This document shows, piece after piece, positions 15,308-25,883 of a stretch of DNA of 36,991 bases. The DNA lies in the NCBI RefSeq assembly GCF_012911565.1, contig NZ_JAAMPU010000092.1, positions 1 through 36,991 of the forward strand, written 5' to 3'. The notes below the pieces were generated by a model, which was not told the origin of the DNA, did not search any database, and saw only the letters and a program-made list of their open reading frames with translations. Every line of letters starts with the position of its first letter. Within the stretch, counting starts at the first letter, position 1. Origin of the DNA: Flavobacterium silvaticum. Lineage in GTDB: Bacteria > Bacteroidota > Bacteroidia > Flavobacteriales > Flavobacteriaceae. Made by a program: the position numbers and the translations under genes.

Positions 15308-15311
15308 ATGA
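15261..15311 (+). CDS. 16-residue signal-peptide-like ORF coupled to the next gene
   Basis: The ORF reads MKRILLLFAAIITSGQ and then TGA. It looks like an intact secretion signal (basic start, hydrophobic core, small residues then Gln at the usual Bacteroidota cleavage site) with no mature protein after it. Its TGA overlaps the ATG of the beta-propeller gene as ATGA (15308-15311), an arrangement that allows translational coupling. It may be a decayed duplicate of a signal peptide or a leader peptide. Whether it is translated is unknown. Confidence 0.4.
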   Translation: MKRILLLFAAIITSGQ

Positions 15312-17395
15312 AATATAACTACTTCCTTTTTATTCTGCTTTTTTGGGTATCGCTATCCTTTGGCCAATATAACTGGGAATTACTGAATCCAAAACCTTCC
15401 TACCGGAATAATCTCTCGATGGAATTTGTGTCGGCATCTCATGGATATATCGTAAACGGCTACCAGATACTTGAAACACAAGATGCAGGAATTACATGGT
15501 CGGTAAAGCAGCCTCTCTATGGGGCATCACTGATCAAAATTAAAAACGGATTGGGCTTTATAGTCGGAACTTTCGGCCTGGTATACAAGACAACGGACAA
15601 TGGCCAGAATTGGCAACCCATGAACATTGGGACCACAATGAACCTTAACTCCGTGACCATTATTGATGACCAGCATATAATGATAAGCGGGGCGCTTGGT
15701 GTTTATATGTCGGAAGACGGAGGTACGACATGGGTTTTTCATCAAATTTCAAGCACATGGGAGCAGATAAATAAAACGGTATTCGTCAGTGAGTCTACAG
15801 GCCTGGCGTTCGGTTCCGGAGGAACTGTCCTCAAAACGACCGATTCCGGCCAAACATGGGTAGTCAAGGTAAGCGTAAATTATTTTCCGGCAGATTATAT
15901 CACAGCCTATTTTGTCAACGAAAACCTCGGATTTGCCTCAAGGCAATTCGACGATTTGTACAGAACCACGGATGGAGGCGAAACCTGGACGGAAATCACA
16001 GGAACCGACATGGCAATCAATTGTTTCTCATTTGTAGACGAACTTCATGGATATGCCTGTGGCGAACTTGGAGCCGTTTATAAAACCGAAGATGGGGGCA
16101 TAACCTGGAACAATATTTTTTTCCAGAACGGATATTACTATGGAACCGATATGTACGCTGTGCATTTCGCTGATGAAAATACCGGTTTTATAGCAGGTCT
16201 GAAAGGGATGATTCTCAAAACCGAAAACGGAGGAAGCTCCTGGCAGGCGTATTCCCCTACATATAACGATATTTCCAAAACAGTATTTACCGACTCTGAA
16301 ACGGCTCTGGCCCTTGTTGGTAATTCTTTTTTCAGGACAGTTGATAATGGGGATACATGGAATTCCGTGGGGCCACCCCAAGTAGGAGCGAATACAAGGG
16401 ACTTTGTGTTTATAAGCCCACAAATCGGCTATGCGGTCGGCGGTGGCGAGACGGGAACTTCGGCTGATAATAAAACGGTATATAAAACAATCAACGGAGG
16501 CAATACATGGACTATCCTGCCGCAGCTCAGCCCTACTTTTCATGACAATTTGTATTGCCTTGATTTTGTGGATGCAAGCACGGGCGTTGTAAGCGGAGGT
16601 TTCAACCAACCGTCAACGTGGCGGACTACCAATGGGGGAATGAACTGGACACAGGTAAATACGTTGCGGTTCGGAAAGATCAAGTTTGTGAGCCCGACTG
16701 TCGGATATGCAAAAAATACAGGCTTCAGTTTAGATAAGATCTACAAGACCACGGATGCAGGAATAACATGGGTCGAAATTTTCTCTACGGATGAAAGTAT
16801 GGTGGATTTTGATTTTTCCGATGAAGACCATGGCTATTTTTCCGGGGACAATGCCATAATGTTCAAAACATCTGACGGAGGCGGGAACTGGGATCAGGTC
16901 ACTGTTCCCTACGGCCATTATGAACGTATAAAAGTAATCGACGAGAACGTGGTTTTTGCCAGCGACAGTTATAACGGAAATCTCCGTCGCTCAACAGACA
17001 ATGGGGAAACATGGGAAAGTGTGCTGAACATGAATGGCATCAGAAGCATTATGCATCATGGTTACGATATGTTCGTTTCAGGTGTCAATGGTGTCATTAT
17101 GCGTTCCGATATCGGTATTCTTGGTGTGGAAGATAATATACCTGTTTCCGGCGAAAGTTTTGTCTTATATCCAAATCCTGCTTTTTCAATGCTCCATATA
17201 GGCAGCAGCACAGACAGTAATTTTAAAGATATAAAGGTGTACGATATGTGTGGAAGGCTACTCATTTCTACAGACGGGCAATGGCAGGAATTTACACTTG
17301 ACGTATCATCCTTGTCCGCAGGCCATTATACATTGAAGTCTGAGACACAGGATGGCAGGACTTTCTCAAAGAAATTCATAATCAGAGACCATTGA
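15308..17395 (+). CDS. T9SS-secreted YCF48-type beta-propeller protein
   Basis: The protein has 695 residues with a signal peptide (MKYNYFLFILLFWVSLSFGQ). Most of the length is built from repeated propeller blades with the 'TTDGGxTW' signature: 'TQDAGITWSV', 'TTDNGQNWQP', 'SEDGGTTWVF', 'TTDSGQTWVV', 'TTDGGETWTE', 'TEDGGITWNN' and more. This is the pattern of the photosystem II stability factor YCF48/BNR-like family, which in Bacteroidota is a common scaffold of secreted proteins. The last 75 residues are a type A T9SS sorting domain ('VLYPNPAFSMLHIG', 'IKVYDMCGRLLIS', 'SLSAGHYTLKSE'). The specific function is not known. A bidirectional terminator follows 25 bases after the stop. Confidence 0.93.
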   Translation: MKYNYFLFILLFWVSLSFGQYNWELLNPKPSYRNNLSMEFVSASHGYIVNGYQILETQDAGITWSVKQPLYGASLIKIKNGLGFIVGTFGLVYKTTDNGQNWQPMNIGTTMNLNSVTIIDDQHIMISGALGVYMSEDGGTTWVFHQISSTWEQINKTVFVSESTGLAFGSGGTVLKTTDSGQTWVVKVSVNYFPADYITAYFVNENLGFASRQFDDLYRTTDGGETWTEITGTDMAINCFSFVDELHGYACGELGAVYKTEDGGITWNNIFFQNGYYYGTDMYAVHFADENTGFIAGLKGMILKTENGGSSWQAYSPTYNDISKTVFTDSETALALVGNSFFRTVDNGDTWNSVGPPQVGANTRDFVFISPQIGYAVGGGETGTSADNKTVYKTINGGNTWTILPQLSPTFHDNLYCLDFVDASTGVVSGGFNQPSTWRTTNGGMNWTQVNTLRFGKIKFVSPTVGYAKNTGFSLDKIYKTTDAGITWVEIFSTDESMVDFDFSDEDHGYFSGDNAIMFKTSDGGGNWDQVTVPYGHYERIKVIDENVVFASDSYNGNLRRSTDNGETWESVLNMNGIRSIMHHGYDMFVSGVNGVIMRSDIGILGVEDNIPVSGESFVLYPNPAFSMLHIGSSTDSNFKDIKVYDMCGRLLISTDGQWQEFTLDVSSLSAGHYTLKSETQDGRTFSKKFIIRDH

Positions 17396-17420
17396 GAAAT
17401 CCCGCACACCTGATTGAATA

Positions 17421-17448
17421 AAAAATGGCACTTAATAGTGCCATTTTT
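17421..17448. terminator. Bidirectional terminator between propeller gene and katG
   Basis: A perfect 12-bp stem AAAAATGGCACT / AGTGCCATTTTT with a TAAT loop; A and T runs on both sides serve both convergent genes. Confidence 0.92.
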
Positions 17449-17464
17449 ATTGCAAAAGAATCGT

Positions 17465-19756
<2,292 letters not shown>

Positions 19757-19778
19757 TTATTTCTTGTCTGATTCGATC

Positions 19779-19810
19779 GAAAGTTAGTAAGATAGTTCAA
19801 GAAATGACAA
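19779..19810 (-). promoter_or_regulatory. Candidate katG promoter
   Basis: Read leftward, TTG (19810-19808), a 21-base spacer and TAACTTTC (19786-19779), one base off TAnnTTTG. The ATG at 19732 lies 46 bases downstream. Confidence 0.4.
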
Positions 19811-19964
19811 TTCTATAATTCTATGTGGGATAGGCAGAATTGATGACGACCGAAACATTTTGACATTTATGGAAGCAATCGTATAAACCGAGTCAATACA
19901 TACAGGAGTACCTTTAGTAAGAAGAAATATAATAATCAATAAACCGAAAAAAAAAACGGAAATC

Positions 19965-20294
19965 ATGAGAAAGATAATTTTAACAATGGGAGCGATATTG
20001 TGTTTTGGCGTACTATCGGCACAGACTGAAAAATCAAAAACGGCATCCTTGAAACCCCCAACTGAAAAGGAAAGAGCAAAAAGCGGCAACAAGATCAAAA
20101 TTACGACGCCTGCGCCAACCGTTCCGGGAACGTCTGTCAAAGGTACACCAGCGCCGGGTACACCAGCGTCAGCGACAGCCAACGGAAGCAACAGACCGGC
20201 AGGAAGCACGCCGCCCTCTTCTGGTGTGAGTACGGGCACACCGCAACAAAATACACTGGGAACACCGGAGACGACCCCACCACCAACCAGATAG
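19965..20294 (+). CDS. Small secreted Pro/Thr-rich protein
   Basis: The protein has 109 residues. Residues 1-20 are a signal peptide (MRKIILTMGAILCFGVLSAQ, cleavage after SAQ). The mature part is low-complexity and likely disordered: first basic ('KPPTEKERAKSGNKIKI'), then rich in Thr, Pro, Gly, Ser and Ala with imperfect GTP repeats ('GTSVKGTPAPGTPAS', 'STGTPQQNTLGTPETT'). It has no T9SS sorting domain or lipobox, so it probably ends in the periplasm. No family was recognised. It is its own transcription unit, divergent from katG and closed by a strong terminator. Confidence 0.8.
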   Translation: MRKIILTMGAILCFGVLSAQTEKSKTASLKPPTEKERAKSGNKIKITTPAPTVPGTSVKGTPAPGTPASATANGSNRPAGSTPPSSGVSTGTPQQNTLGTPETTPPPTR

Positions 20295-20297
20295 GAA

Positions 20298-20326
20298 AAG
20301 GCCCGCAGTTGCGGGCCTTGTTGTTT
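20298..20326. terminator. Bidirectional terminator
   Basis: AAGGCCCGC / GCGGGCCTT with an AGTT loop, followed by TTGTTGTTTT rightward and TTTT leftward. It separates the Pro/Thr-rich gene from the convergent azoreductase gene, whose stop codon begins at 20326. Confidence 0.9.
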
Positions 20327-20928
20327 TAAAAAGAATGGGATGATACGGCTTCGAATGCTCTTGCTGTAACGGTTTCGGATGGCTCAAATGCCGTGCCTTC
20401 AATCCGGAAGGTCTTTACATGGGAAATTCCAATGAAGTTAAGGACGGCTTTAAGGTAAGGTTCGGTATAATCAAAGTTTTTATAGTCGCCTTCTGAAAAA
20501 ATAAAACCGGATGCTATGGCAAGATATGCCTTGCGGCTGCTAAGTAATCCCTGTAAATGCCCATTTTCAAAGCTAAAGGTCTTACCGACTTTGACGACTT
20601 GGTCAATCCACGCTTTAAGTGCCGAGGGGATACCGAAATTGTACATAGGTGTATTGATGACGATGATGTCGGCTTCGAAAAGTTCGGCAATGGCATCGAC
20701 AGCAAAATGCTGGGCTTCTATAATTCGCGGCGTTGCATTTTCTGCAGTCGCATAAAAAGCTTCGAGTTGCACCGCTTCCATATGTGGATAAAGTGTTTGT
20801 GTCAGGTTCCGCGTTTTGACGGTGCTTTCCGGATAGGTTTCGAGCAATTTTTGGATGACAAAACTTCCGAGTTGGTTGCTTTGAGATTCCTGTCCACGCG
20901 CACTGGATATGATATTGAGGATATTCAT
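20326..20928 (-). CDS. azoR: FMN-dependent NADH-azoreductase
   Basis: This 200-residue flavodoxin-fold protein belongs to the AzoR/acyl-carrier-protein phosphodiesterase-like family. It has the FMN phosphate loop region 'ISSARGQESQSNQLG' (about 7-21), the flavin-contact motif 'NTPMYNFGIPSALKAWIDQV' (about 92-111), 'VGKTFSFENGHLQGLL' and 'IASGFIFSEGDYKNFDY'. Such enzymes use NADH to reduce azo dyes and quinones, and quinone detoxification is the likely natural role. Length and motif order are those of the family. It is transcribed away from an HxlR-type regulator with a shared 113-base control region, the standard layout of an electrophile- or redox-induced reductase and its repressor. Confidence 0.93.
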   Translation of the reverse strand: MNILNIISSARGQESQSNQLGSFVIQKLLETYPESTVKTRNLTQTLYPHMEAVQLEAFYATAENATPRIIEAQHFAVDAIAELFEADIIVINTPMYNFGIPSALKAWIDQVVKVGKTFSFENGHLQGLLSSRKAYLAIASGFIFSEGDYKNFDYTEPYLKAVLNFIGISHVKTFRIEGTAFEPSETVTARAFEAVSSHSF

Positions 20929-20951
20929 GTTGGTTTGTTTTTATTTCGATA

Positions 20952-20959
20952 CAAACCTA
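20952..20959 (-). promoter_or_regulatory. Candidate azoR -7 box
   Basis: Read leftward, TAGGTTTG (20959-20952) matches TAnnTTTG exactly, 23 bases before the azoR ATG. The upstream promoter region would fall over the first TAACC repeat, which fits repression. A second exact match, TATATTTG (20962-20969), points rightward toward hxlR. Confidence 0.5.
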
Positions 20960-20970
20960 TTTATATTTGC

Positions 20971-21020
20971 TAACCGATGGTAATTAATAACCGATTGGTT
21001 AGCGATAACCAGCGGGTTAG
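20971..21020. promoter_or_regulatory. Three operator-like repeats for the HxlR regulator
   Basis: Three imperfect palindromes with half-sites TAACC and GGTTA lie in tandem: TAACCGATGGTAA (20971), TAACCGATTGGTTA (20988) and TAACCAGCGGGTTA (21006). The spacing is 17 and 18 bases. They fill the intergenic region between azoR and the HxlR gene and probably bind the dimeric regulator. Confidence 0.6.
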
Positions 21021-21041
21021 TATCGGATAAAAACATTCAGA

Positions 21042-21404
21042 ATGCTTAACAAAGAATCAAGTGGAGATTGTACGGTCAGCACCTGCCGCGCGAAGAACAG
21101 GGCGATAAAAGATGCCTTGGATGTGCTTAACGGAAGCTGGAAACTACAAATCCTCGTTTCCTTATCAGAAGGTACGAAACGATTCAAAGAGATTTCGCGT
21201 GAAGTGGAAGGTATAAGTGACAAGATGCTGTCGAAGGAACTCAAAGACCTCGAAATGAATCAACTCGTCACGCGTACGGTGCGCGATACATTTCCGCCGA
21301 CGGTGGAATATTCGGTAACGGATCATGCGGCTACCCTGAAAGAAGTGATGATCGCCCTGAGTGAGTGGGGCATATTACATCGGAACAAGATTATCGGAAG
21401 CTGA
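21042..21404 (+). CDS. HxlR-family transcriptional regulator
   Basis: This 120-residue winged-helix protein shows the HxlR pattern: 'KDALDVLNGSWKLQILVSL' (about 23-41), 'GTKRFKEISREVEGISDKML' then 'SKELKDLEMNQLVTRTV' as recognition helix and wing, and 'PPTVEYSVTDHAATLKEVM'. Two cysteines near the N terminus (Cys10 and Cys15, 'GDCTVSTCRAK') precede the DNA-binding domain; in this family such cysteines can sense electrophiles or oxidants, which would fit control of the adjacent azoreductase. It is divergent from azoR, and three palindromic repeats lie in the shared promoter region. Its stop lies 6 bases from that of the convergent delta-60 gene. Confidence 0.92.
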   Translation: MLNKESSGDCTVSTCRAKNRAIKDALDVLNGSWKLQILVSLSEGTKRFKEISREVEGISDKMLSKELKDLEMNQLVTRTVRDTFPPTVEYSVTDHAATLKEVMIALSEWGILHRNKIIGS

Positions 21405-21410
21405 TCCAGG

Positions 21411-22886
21411 CTATTTTTTAACGATACTTCGGACGGAAACATAACTTCCATTACCGTTTATTCTTAAAAAGTAAACACCACTTTGCTTATCGGAAATATC
21501 GAGTGTCGCTTCCGTTGAGCCGATGCTTTTGGTAGCAAGCAATCTTCCCTGAACATCATATAGCGCTATCGATTCAATAACAGTGTCACTTTTCACGGTT
21601 ATGTATGAATCGGCTGGATTTGGATACACGCTGACGGTAGTGTGGTTGAAACTTTCAGAATCCAACGACGGAGCACTGAACCGCATCAGAGCAAACGCGC
21701 GGTTTGAGCAAAAGTAGCTCGTCCAGCCACCCATAATGAGTTTGCCGTCGGGTTGCTGCACGATGGAAGATCCGTAATCATACGAATTCTCAAAGTCCGT
21801 TTTATAAGCGCCATTTACCCCGTAAGATGCATCGACGGAGCCGTCGGGATTGAAACGGACGCTACCGAAATCGTCGCCAATGTAACCGGCAAGTACGATT
21901 TTTCCATCAGGTTCGACAAGCATATCGGTACAAGAGCGATAGATTCCGCCTACGTTTTTGGTTGTAATGCCGGTTGTATTGAATGTTGTGTCCAGGGTCC
22001 CGTCGGCGTTGTATCTGACCGCCACAAAACTTAAGTTGGAATAGCCTGCCACCAGTATTTTTCCGTCGTTCAGGACTTCGATACAAGAAGGAGTGTCGGT
22101 AACCAGCGGCCCGCCGATATCGGTAGTTACAAAACCTCCGGTGCCAAAACCCGTATCCAGCGTTCCGTTTGCCAGGTATTTGAAAAAGCAGAAATCGCCA
22201 TAACCGGAAGTGCTGTTTATGGCCGAAACCAGAATACTCCCGTCGGGCTGTACGGCAGAATTGGTAGCATACAGATAAGGTATTTCTTCCAGTTGGGTCA
22301 ATACACGTCCGTTGGTGCCAAAAGTCGCATCGGGCAAACCATTCGCGTCGTATTTCATCATAAAGATGGTATTGGTGCCGAGAGCTCCCGTAACGATGAT
22401 TTTCCCATCCGGAAAAAGTTCCATGGCGCGTGCCCACGGACTGTCCATGGCGACATCAGCAGAAACATTGGCTATTCCGTTTATTCCAAAAGTCGTATCT
22501 ACGCTGCCTTCCGCTGTGTATTTTGCCACAAGCATGGTGCTGTTGTTTCTCCCAAGGACAAGGATTTTTCCGTCGTCGAGTACTTTGATCGTTGCCGGAC
22601 TTCCGAAACTGCAGGTATAGGTTGAAGATACACGGCCGTTAACGCCAAAAGTCGAATCGAGAGTGCCATTGGTTTGATAGCGTAAAATGGTCATTTTACC
22701 GTTTGAAAAACCGAGGGCGAGAATTTTACCGTCCGTTTGCAGGGCAAGCGCATTCAGGGCGTCGACGTTCTGGCTTAATTCAGATACCACAATGCCGTTG
22801 GTACCGAAAGAAGTATCGATTACCTGTGAATTTGCTTTGTACAAATTCAACAGGATTGCAAGTATCAAAAGTAATTTTCGGTTCAT
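21411..22886 (-). CDS. T9SS-secreted delta-60 repeat protein
   Basis: The ATG at 22886 gives a proper signal peptide (MNRKLLLILAILLNLYKANS); the longer frame from 22928 adds 14 residues ahead of it and was rejected. The 491-residue protein consists of about seven delta-60 repeats of the form 'DGKILVxG ... YxxDGTLDTTFGxxG': 'IDTSFGTNGIVVSEL', 'LDSTFGVNGRVSS', 'VDTTFGINGIANVS', 'PDATFGTNGRVLTQL', 'LDTGFGTGGFVTTDI' and so on. They are expected to form a beta-propeller. The C terminus is a type A T9SS sorting domain ('VSVYPNPADSYITVKS', 'ALYDVQGRLLATK', 'KQSGVYFLRING'). It is a secreted surface protein of unknown ligand. Confidence 0.93.
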   Translation of the reverse strand: MNRKLLLILAILLNLYKANSQVIDTSFGTNGIVVSELSQNVDALNALALQTDGKILALGFSNGKMTILRYQTNGTLDSTFGVNGRVSSTYTCSFGSPATIKVLDDGKILVLGRNNSTMLVAKYTAEGSVDTTFGINGIANVSADVAMDSPWARAMELFPDGKIIVTGALGTNTIFMMKYDANGLPDATFGTNGRVLTQLEEIPYLYATNSAVQPDGSILVSAINSTSGYGDFCFFKYLANGTLDTGFGTGGFVTTDIGGPLVTDTPSCIEVLNDGKILVAGYSNLSFVAVRYNADGTLDTTFNTTGITTKNVGGIYRSCTDMLVEPDGKIVLAGYIGDDFGSVRFNPDGSVDASYGVNGAYKTDFENSYDYGSSIVQQPDGKLIMGGWTSYFCSNRAFALMRFSAPSLDSESFNHTTVSVYPNPADSYITVKSDTVIESIALYDVQGRLLATKSIGSTEATLDISDKQSGVYFLRINGNGSYVSVRSIVKK

Positions 22887-23127
22887 GGGAGTAGCTTTAG
22901 GATAAATTATCTTTGGTAAAGCTAACATAAATAAGGTGTTACATTCTGATCGGATTATTATTTGGTGGAAATTAAGTAGTTGCCGAGTGCCCAGTCAGCT
23001 TCATTATTTTTTGCCTTTGGCAGTAATGATGCGGTATTCAGCCAAGATTTGTTACCGGGATTTACGGTTTGGCAGATTTGATTTATTGAAGCATCATTTA
23101 TTATTCTTTGAACTATCTGAAAACATA

Positions 23128-23149
23128 AAAGCCGGCAACCGCCGGCTTT
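23128..23149 (-). terminator. Rho-independent terminator of the beta-helix gene
   Basis: Perfect stem AAAGCCGGC / GCCGGCTTT with an AACC loop; read leftward it ends in TTTT. It lies 26 bases past the stop at 23175. The rest of 22887-23174 shows no convincing gene. Confidence 0.88.
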
Positions 23150-23174
23150 ACAACTAACAAAATCGATCAATAAA

Positions 23175-25883
23175 TTAAAAAGTAACCGTATTCACCTTAC
23201 TCGTACCAGACGAAGTAAACGTTTTTTTCAAGGTTCCCGTAGCATAAGTCCCGCCTGTGTAAAGTCCCCATGTCGTGGTTCCGCCTACATAATTTCCACC
23301 TGTGTATGTACCGCCAAAGTAGATTTGGTATTCGGTGCTTTGGGCGAGTTCCGGACGAGAGAAGTGGAAGTAGTATGCACCGTTTTTCGGTTTGAAGGTC
23401 ACCATTTCAGTTCCGTCCGATTTGCGGATGTGGAGCAGTGAAGTAGCGGCAAGCTGTGTATTGGATTTGATGAAGAAGCCAACCTGGGTCGAAGCGTTCC
23501 CAAAGTTTGGTGTCATCATGGAATTCGAACCGGCCGATATCAGCAGACCACCATTCATCAGGAACGTGCCGTTAAAGTCAAGGCCTTCCTCAGGGCCGTT
23601 CGTCGGGCCGTTCACAACGGTGGTTCCGCCTGATATGGTGATGTTTCCGTTGCTGTCGATGGCATCGTTTCCGGCCACAATGACGATGCCTCCGGTGATG
23701 TACAGGTGGCTTCCGTCGTTCGATTCCGTACCGCCTGTGACCGTTCCGTAAGTCGCATTGATACCGTCGTTAGATGCCGTAATGTTCGAGGTACCGCCGG
23801 CGAACGTGATGATTGGTGCTTCGACACCTTCACCGACACCTTGGGTTGCGGAAATGGCGCTGATGGTGTTTGTTCCGCCATTTACCGTTACCGAAGTATC
23901 GGAATGTACGCCGTCATCCGTAGAAGAAAACGTATTGTTTCCGTTGTTGATGGTAACGGCTCCGGCAGCGACAAGCGTTTTCGGGTGGCTGTAATCGGTA
24001 CCTGAAACCAGGAAACGCGCGCCTGTTGTCGTAATGTTGAGCGTCGGGCTGCTTTCAGATGTGCCGATGGTGATGGTTCCGTCTGCCTTAAGTCCTTTTC
24101 CGCCTGTGCCTGAACTTGTCGTGGTGACATTGCCGCCGTTAATTGTTAAGTTGCCGTCTGCTGAAAATGCCGCCGAGGAATAGGAGTCGGTCGTTCCGGC
24201 TTCATTGGTATAAACGGCTCCGTTTCCGGCTGTGGTAATGGATATCGTTCCATTGTTGACGATAATATCCGTATCTGCCGAAAGCCCTTTGGTTCCTTTT
24301 GCGGTCGATGTTCCGGTTACGGTGATGGTTCCGCTGTTCACGGTGATGGTTCCATCTGCCTTGACACCGCTCGGATACGACGAATCGAAACCGCTGCCCG
24401 AAGCCGTAAGTACTGCAGTTCCGGAAAGATTCATTGTAGTTGTTCCTCCGTCGAATGTGACATTTCCATCGGCCTTGATTCCTTTTCCGGCATTTCCGGA
24501 ATTGGTGATGGTGATTTCGGTATTACCTGAAATGGCAACATCAGTATCGGAAGAAATCGCCTTACCTTCAATTCCGGTGTTGGTAAAGTTGAATGTCCCG
24601 CCCGAAATGTTGATGTTGGCATCGGACGTAAAACCAGAAGTTGAGAACGTATCGGCTACACCTTCTGTATTCGTATATGAACCTCCGTTTCCGGCCGTAG
24701 TGACGGTAAAGTTTCCGCCTGATATGTTGATTTCGCCATCGGCGGAAAAACCTTTGCCGCCATCGGCAGCCGATGTACATCCAACGGTAATTGTTCCCGC
24801 GGTGACTATGATTTGTGCGTCAGATTTGAATCCGGTAGCGTAAGAAGGATCGAAGCCGCTGTCTTCGGCAGTAAGCACAGTCGCACCTGAGACGGTTATC
24901 GAAATGGTCCCGCCATTGACAAGTATATTCCCTTTGGAACTGATGCCTTTAGATTGGGCACCGGATACCGTTACCGTAATGCTTCCGCCGTCAATTGTCA
25001 GGGTGTTCGTACCCGTCTTGATTCCTTTTACATCAGCAGTCGTAGAGATGACGTTGATGGTGCCTGACGTAATCTGGACGGCTCCGTTTCCGGCATCGAT
25101 ACCATCGGCGAGTGATGTAATGTTCAGTGTTCCTCCAGTCATCGAATAGCCTTCTGAATGAAGTCCGTCCGATGTGGCCGAGGCAATCGTGGTCACGCCC
25201 TCTGCAATCGAAATGGTCGAAGAGGTGTTGATGCCGTGTTTCTTGATTCCGTTGACGGTTAATGCGCCTGAGTTTGAAATCACTATTGGGCCATCGGTAG
25301 TGATCGTCCCGTTTTTAGTGCTTGCCGTCCCGTCGGTCAGGGTGTTTGAAGTGCCCGGCGTTAGGAGGATGTTCATGGTTTTTCCTCCCGAGATGTTGAA
25401 GGCCGCACCACTGGGATTGGTCAGCGTCACATTGTTGAGGACAAGGTTTACGTCTTTATCGGTGGCCATGGTCAGGCTTCCGTTTGTCGTAGAACCTAAT
25501 ATGTTGTATTCGAGATTGTCGATGCCCGATGTGGCCGTCACAGCTACGGTTCCGGCATTGGCAGTGATGGTTACGCCGGCATCTGCATAGGGATTGATGA
25601 TGGTGGCATTGTCTGATCCGTTGTAGATAATGTAGATTTTATCAAGGCTGACGGCCGATGTCGTGAAGGTAAGGCTGTCGACCAATGTTTTTTGCAGATC
25701 GAGCGTCGCAGTTACATCTGACAGTTTGAACTTCGCATAGGTATTGTCCAATTTGATGCTGTCGACCGAAGTCAGTTCCTTGGCAAATAGCACGTTACCA
25801 GAATTGTGGACCTGTATTTTTTGTTGTCCGAAAGAAACGTTCGCCAGCAAAGAAAGCAGCGCAATAAGAGATGTCTTTTTCAT
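23175..25883 (-). CDS. Secreted beta-helix protein with carbohydrate-binding domain (Cthe_2159/DUF4353 type)
   Basis: The protein has 902 residues with a signal peptide (MKKTSLIALLSLLANVSFGQ). An N-terminal module (about 20-90) contains 'VDSIKLDNTYAKFKLSD' and 'LVDSLTFT', a pattern shared with the partner protein upstream. Residues about 95-830 are a long series of right-handed beta-helix-like coils with strand motifs such as 'GTITVTGTSTAKGTKGLSAD', 'NGTISITTAGNG' and 'DGIDAGNGAVQITSGTINV', as in the carbohydrate-binding (pectate-binding Cthe_2159-like) family. The C terminus has Gly/Tyr-rich repeats ('GGTYTGGNYVGGTTTWGLYTG') and no evident T9SS domain. Translation is coupled to the preceding gene by an ATGA overlap. 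Related proteins are often found near CotH genes, and a CotH protein lies at 13135. Confidence 0.87.
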   Translation of the reverse strand: MKKTSLIALLSLLANVSFGQQKIQVHNSGNVLFAKELTSVDSIKLDNTYAKFKLSDVTATLDLQKTLVDSLTFTTSAVSLDKIYIIYNGSDNATIINPYADAGVTITANAGTVAVTATSGIDNLEYNILGSTTNGSLTMATDKDVNLVLNNVTLTNPSGAAFNISGGKTMNILLTPGTSNTLTDGTASTKNGTITTDGPIVISNSGALTVNGIKKHGINTSSTISIAEGVTTIASATSDGLHSEGYSMTGGTLNITSLADGIDAGNGAVQITSGTINVISTTADVKGIKTGTNTLTIDGGSITVTVSGAQSKGISSKGNILVNGGTISITVSGATVLTAEDSGFDPSYATGFKSDAQIIVTAGTITVGCTSAADGGKGFSADGEINISGGNFTVTTAGNGGSYTNTEGVADTFSTSGFTSDANINISGGTFNFTNTGIEGKAISSDTDVAISGNTEITITNSGNAGKGIKADGNVTFDGGTTTMNLSGTAVLTASGSGFDSSYPSGVKADGTITVNSGTITVTGTSTAKGTKGLSADTDIIVNNGTISITTAGNGAVYTNEAGTTDSYSSAAFSADGNLTINGGNVTTTSSGTGGKGLKADGTITIGTSESSPTLNITTTGARFLVSGTDYSHPKTLVAAGAVTINNGNNTFSSTDDGVHSDTSVTVNGGTNTISAISATQGVGEGVEAPIITFAGGTSNITASNDGINATYGTVTGGTESNDGSHLYITGGIVIVAGNDAIDSNGNITISGGTTVVNGPTNGPEEGLDFNGTFLMNGGLLISAGSNSMMTPNFGNASTQVGFFIKSNTQLAATSLLHIRKSDGTEMVTFKPKNGAYYFHFSRPELAQSTEYQIYFGGTYTGGNYVGGTTTWGLYTGGTYATGTLKKTFTSSGTSKVNTVTF

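Noticed and set aside
22958..23170. Leftward 70-codon frame between the delta-60 and beta-helix genes
   Set aside because: It spans the beta-helix gene's terminator and shows no signal peptide, domain or neighbour support; a decayed gene cannot be excluded.
24232..24843. Rightward 203-codon frame rich in Val, Pro and Ser
   Set aside because: It is the antisense shadow of the repetitive beta-helix gene; the low-complexity content follows from the repeats.
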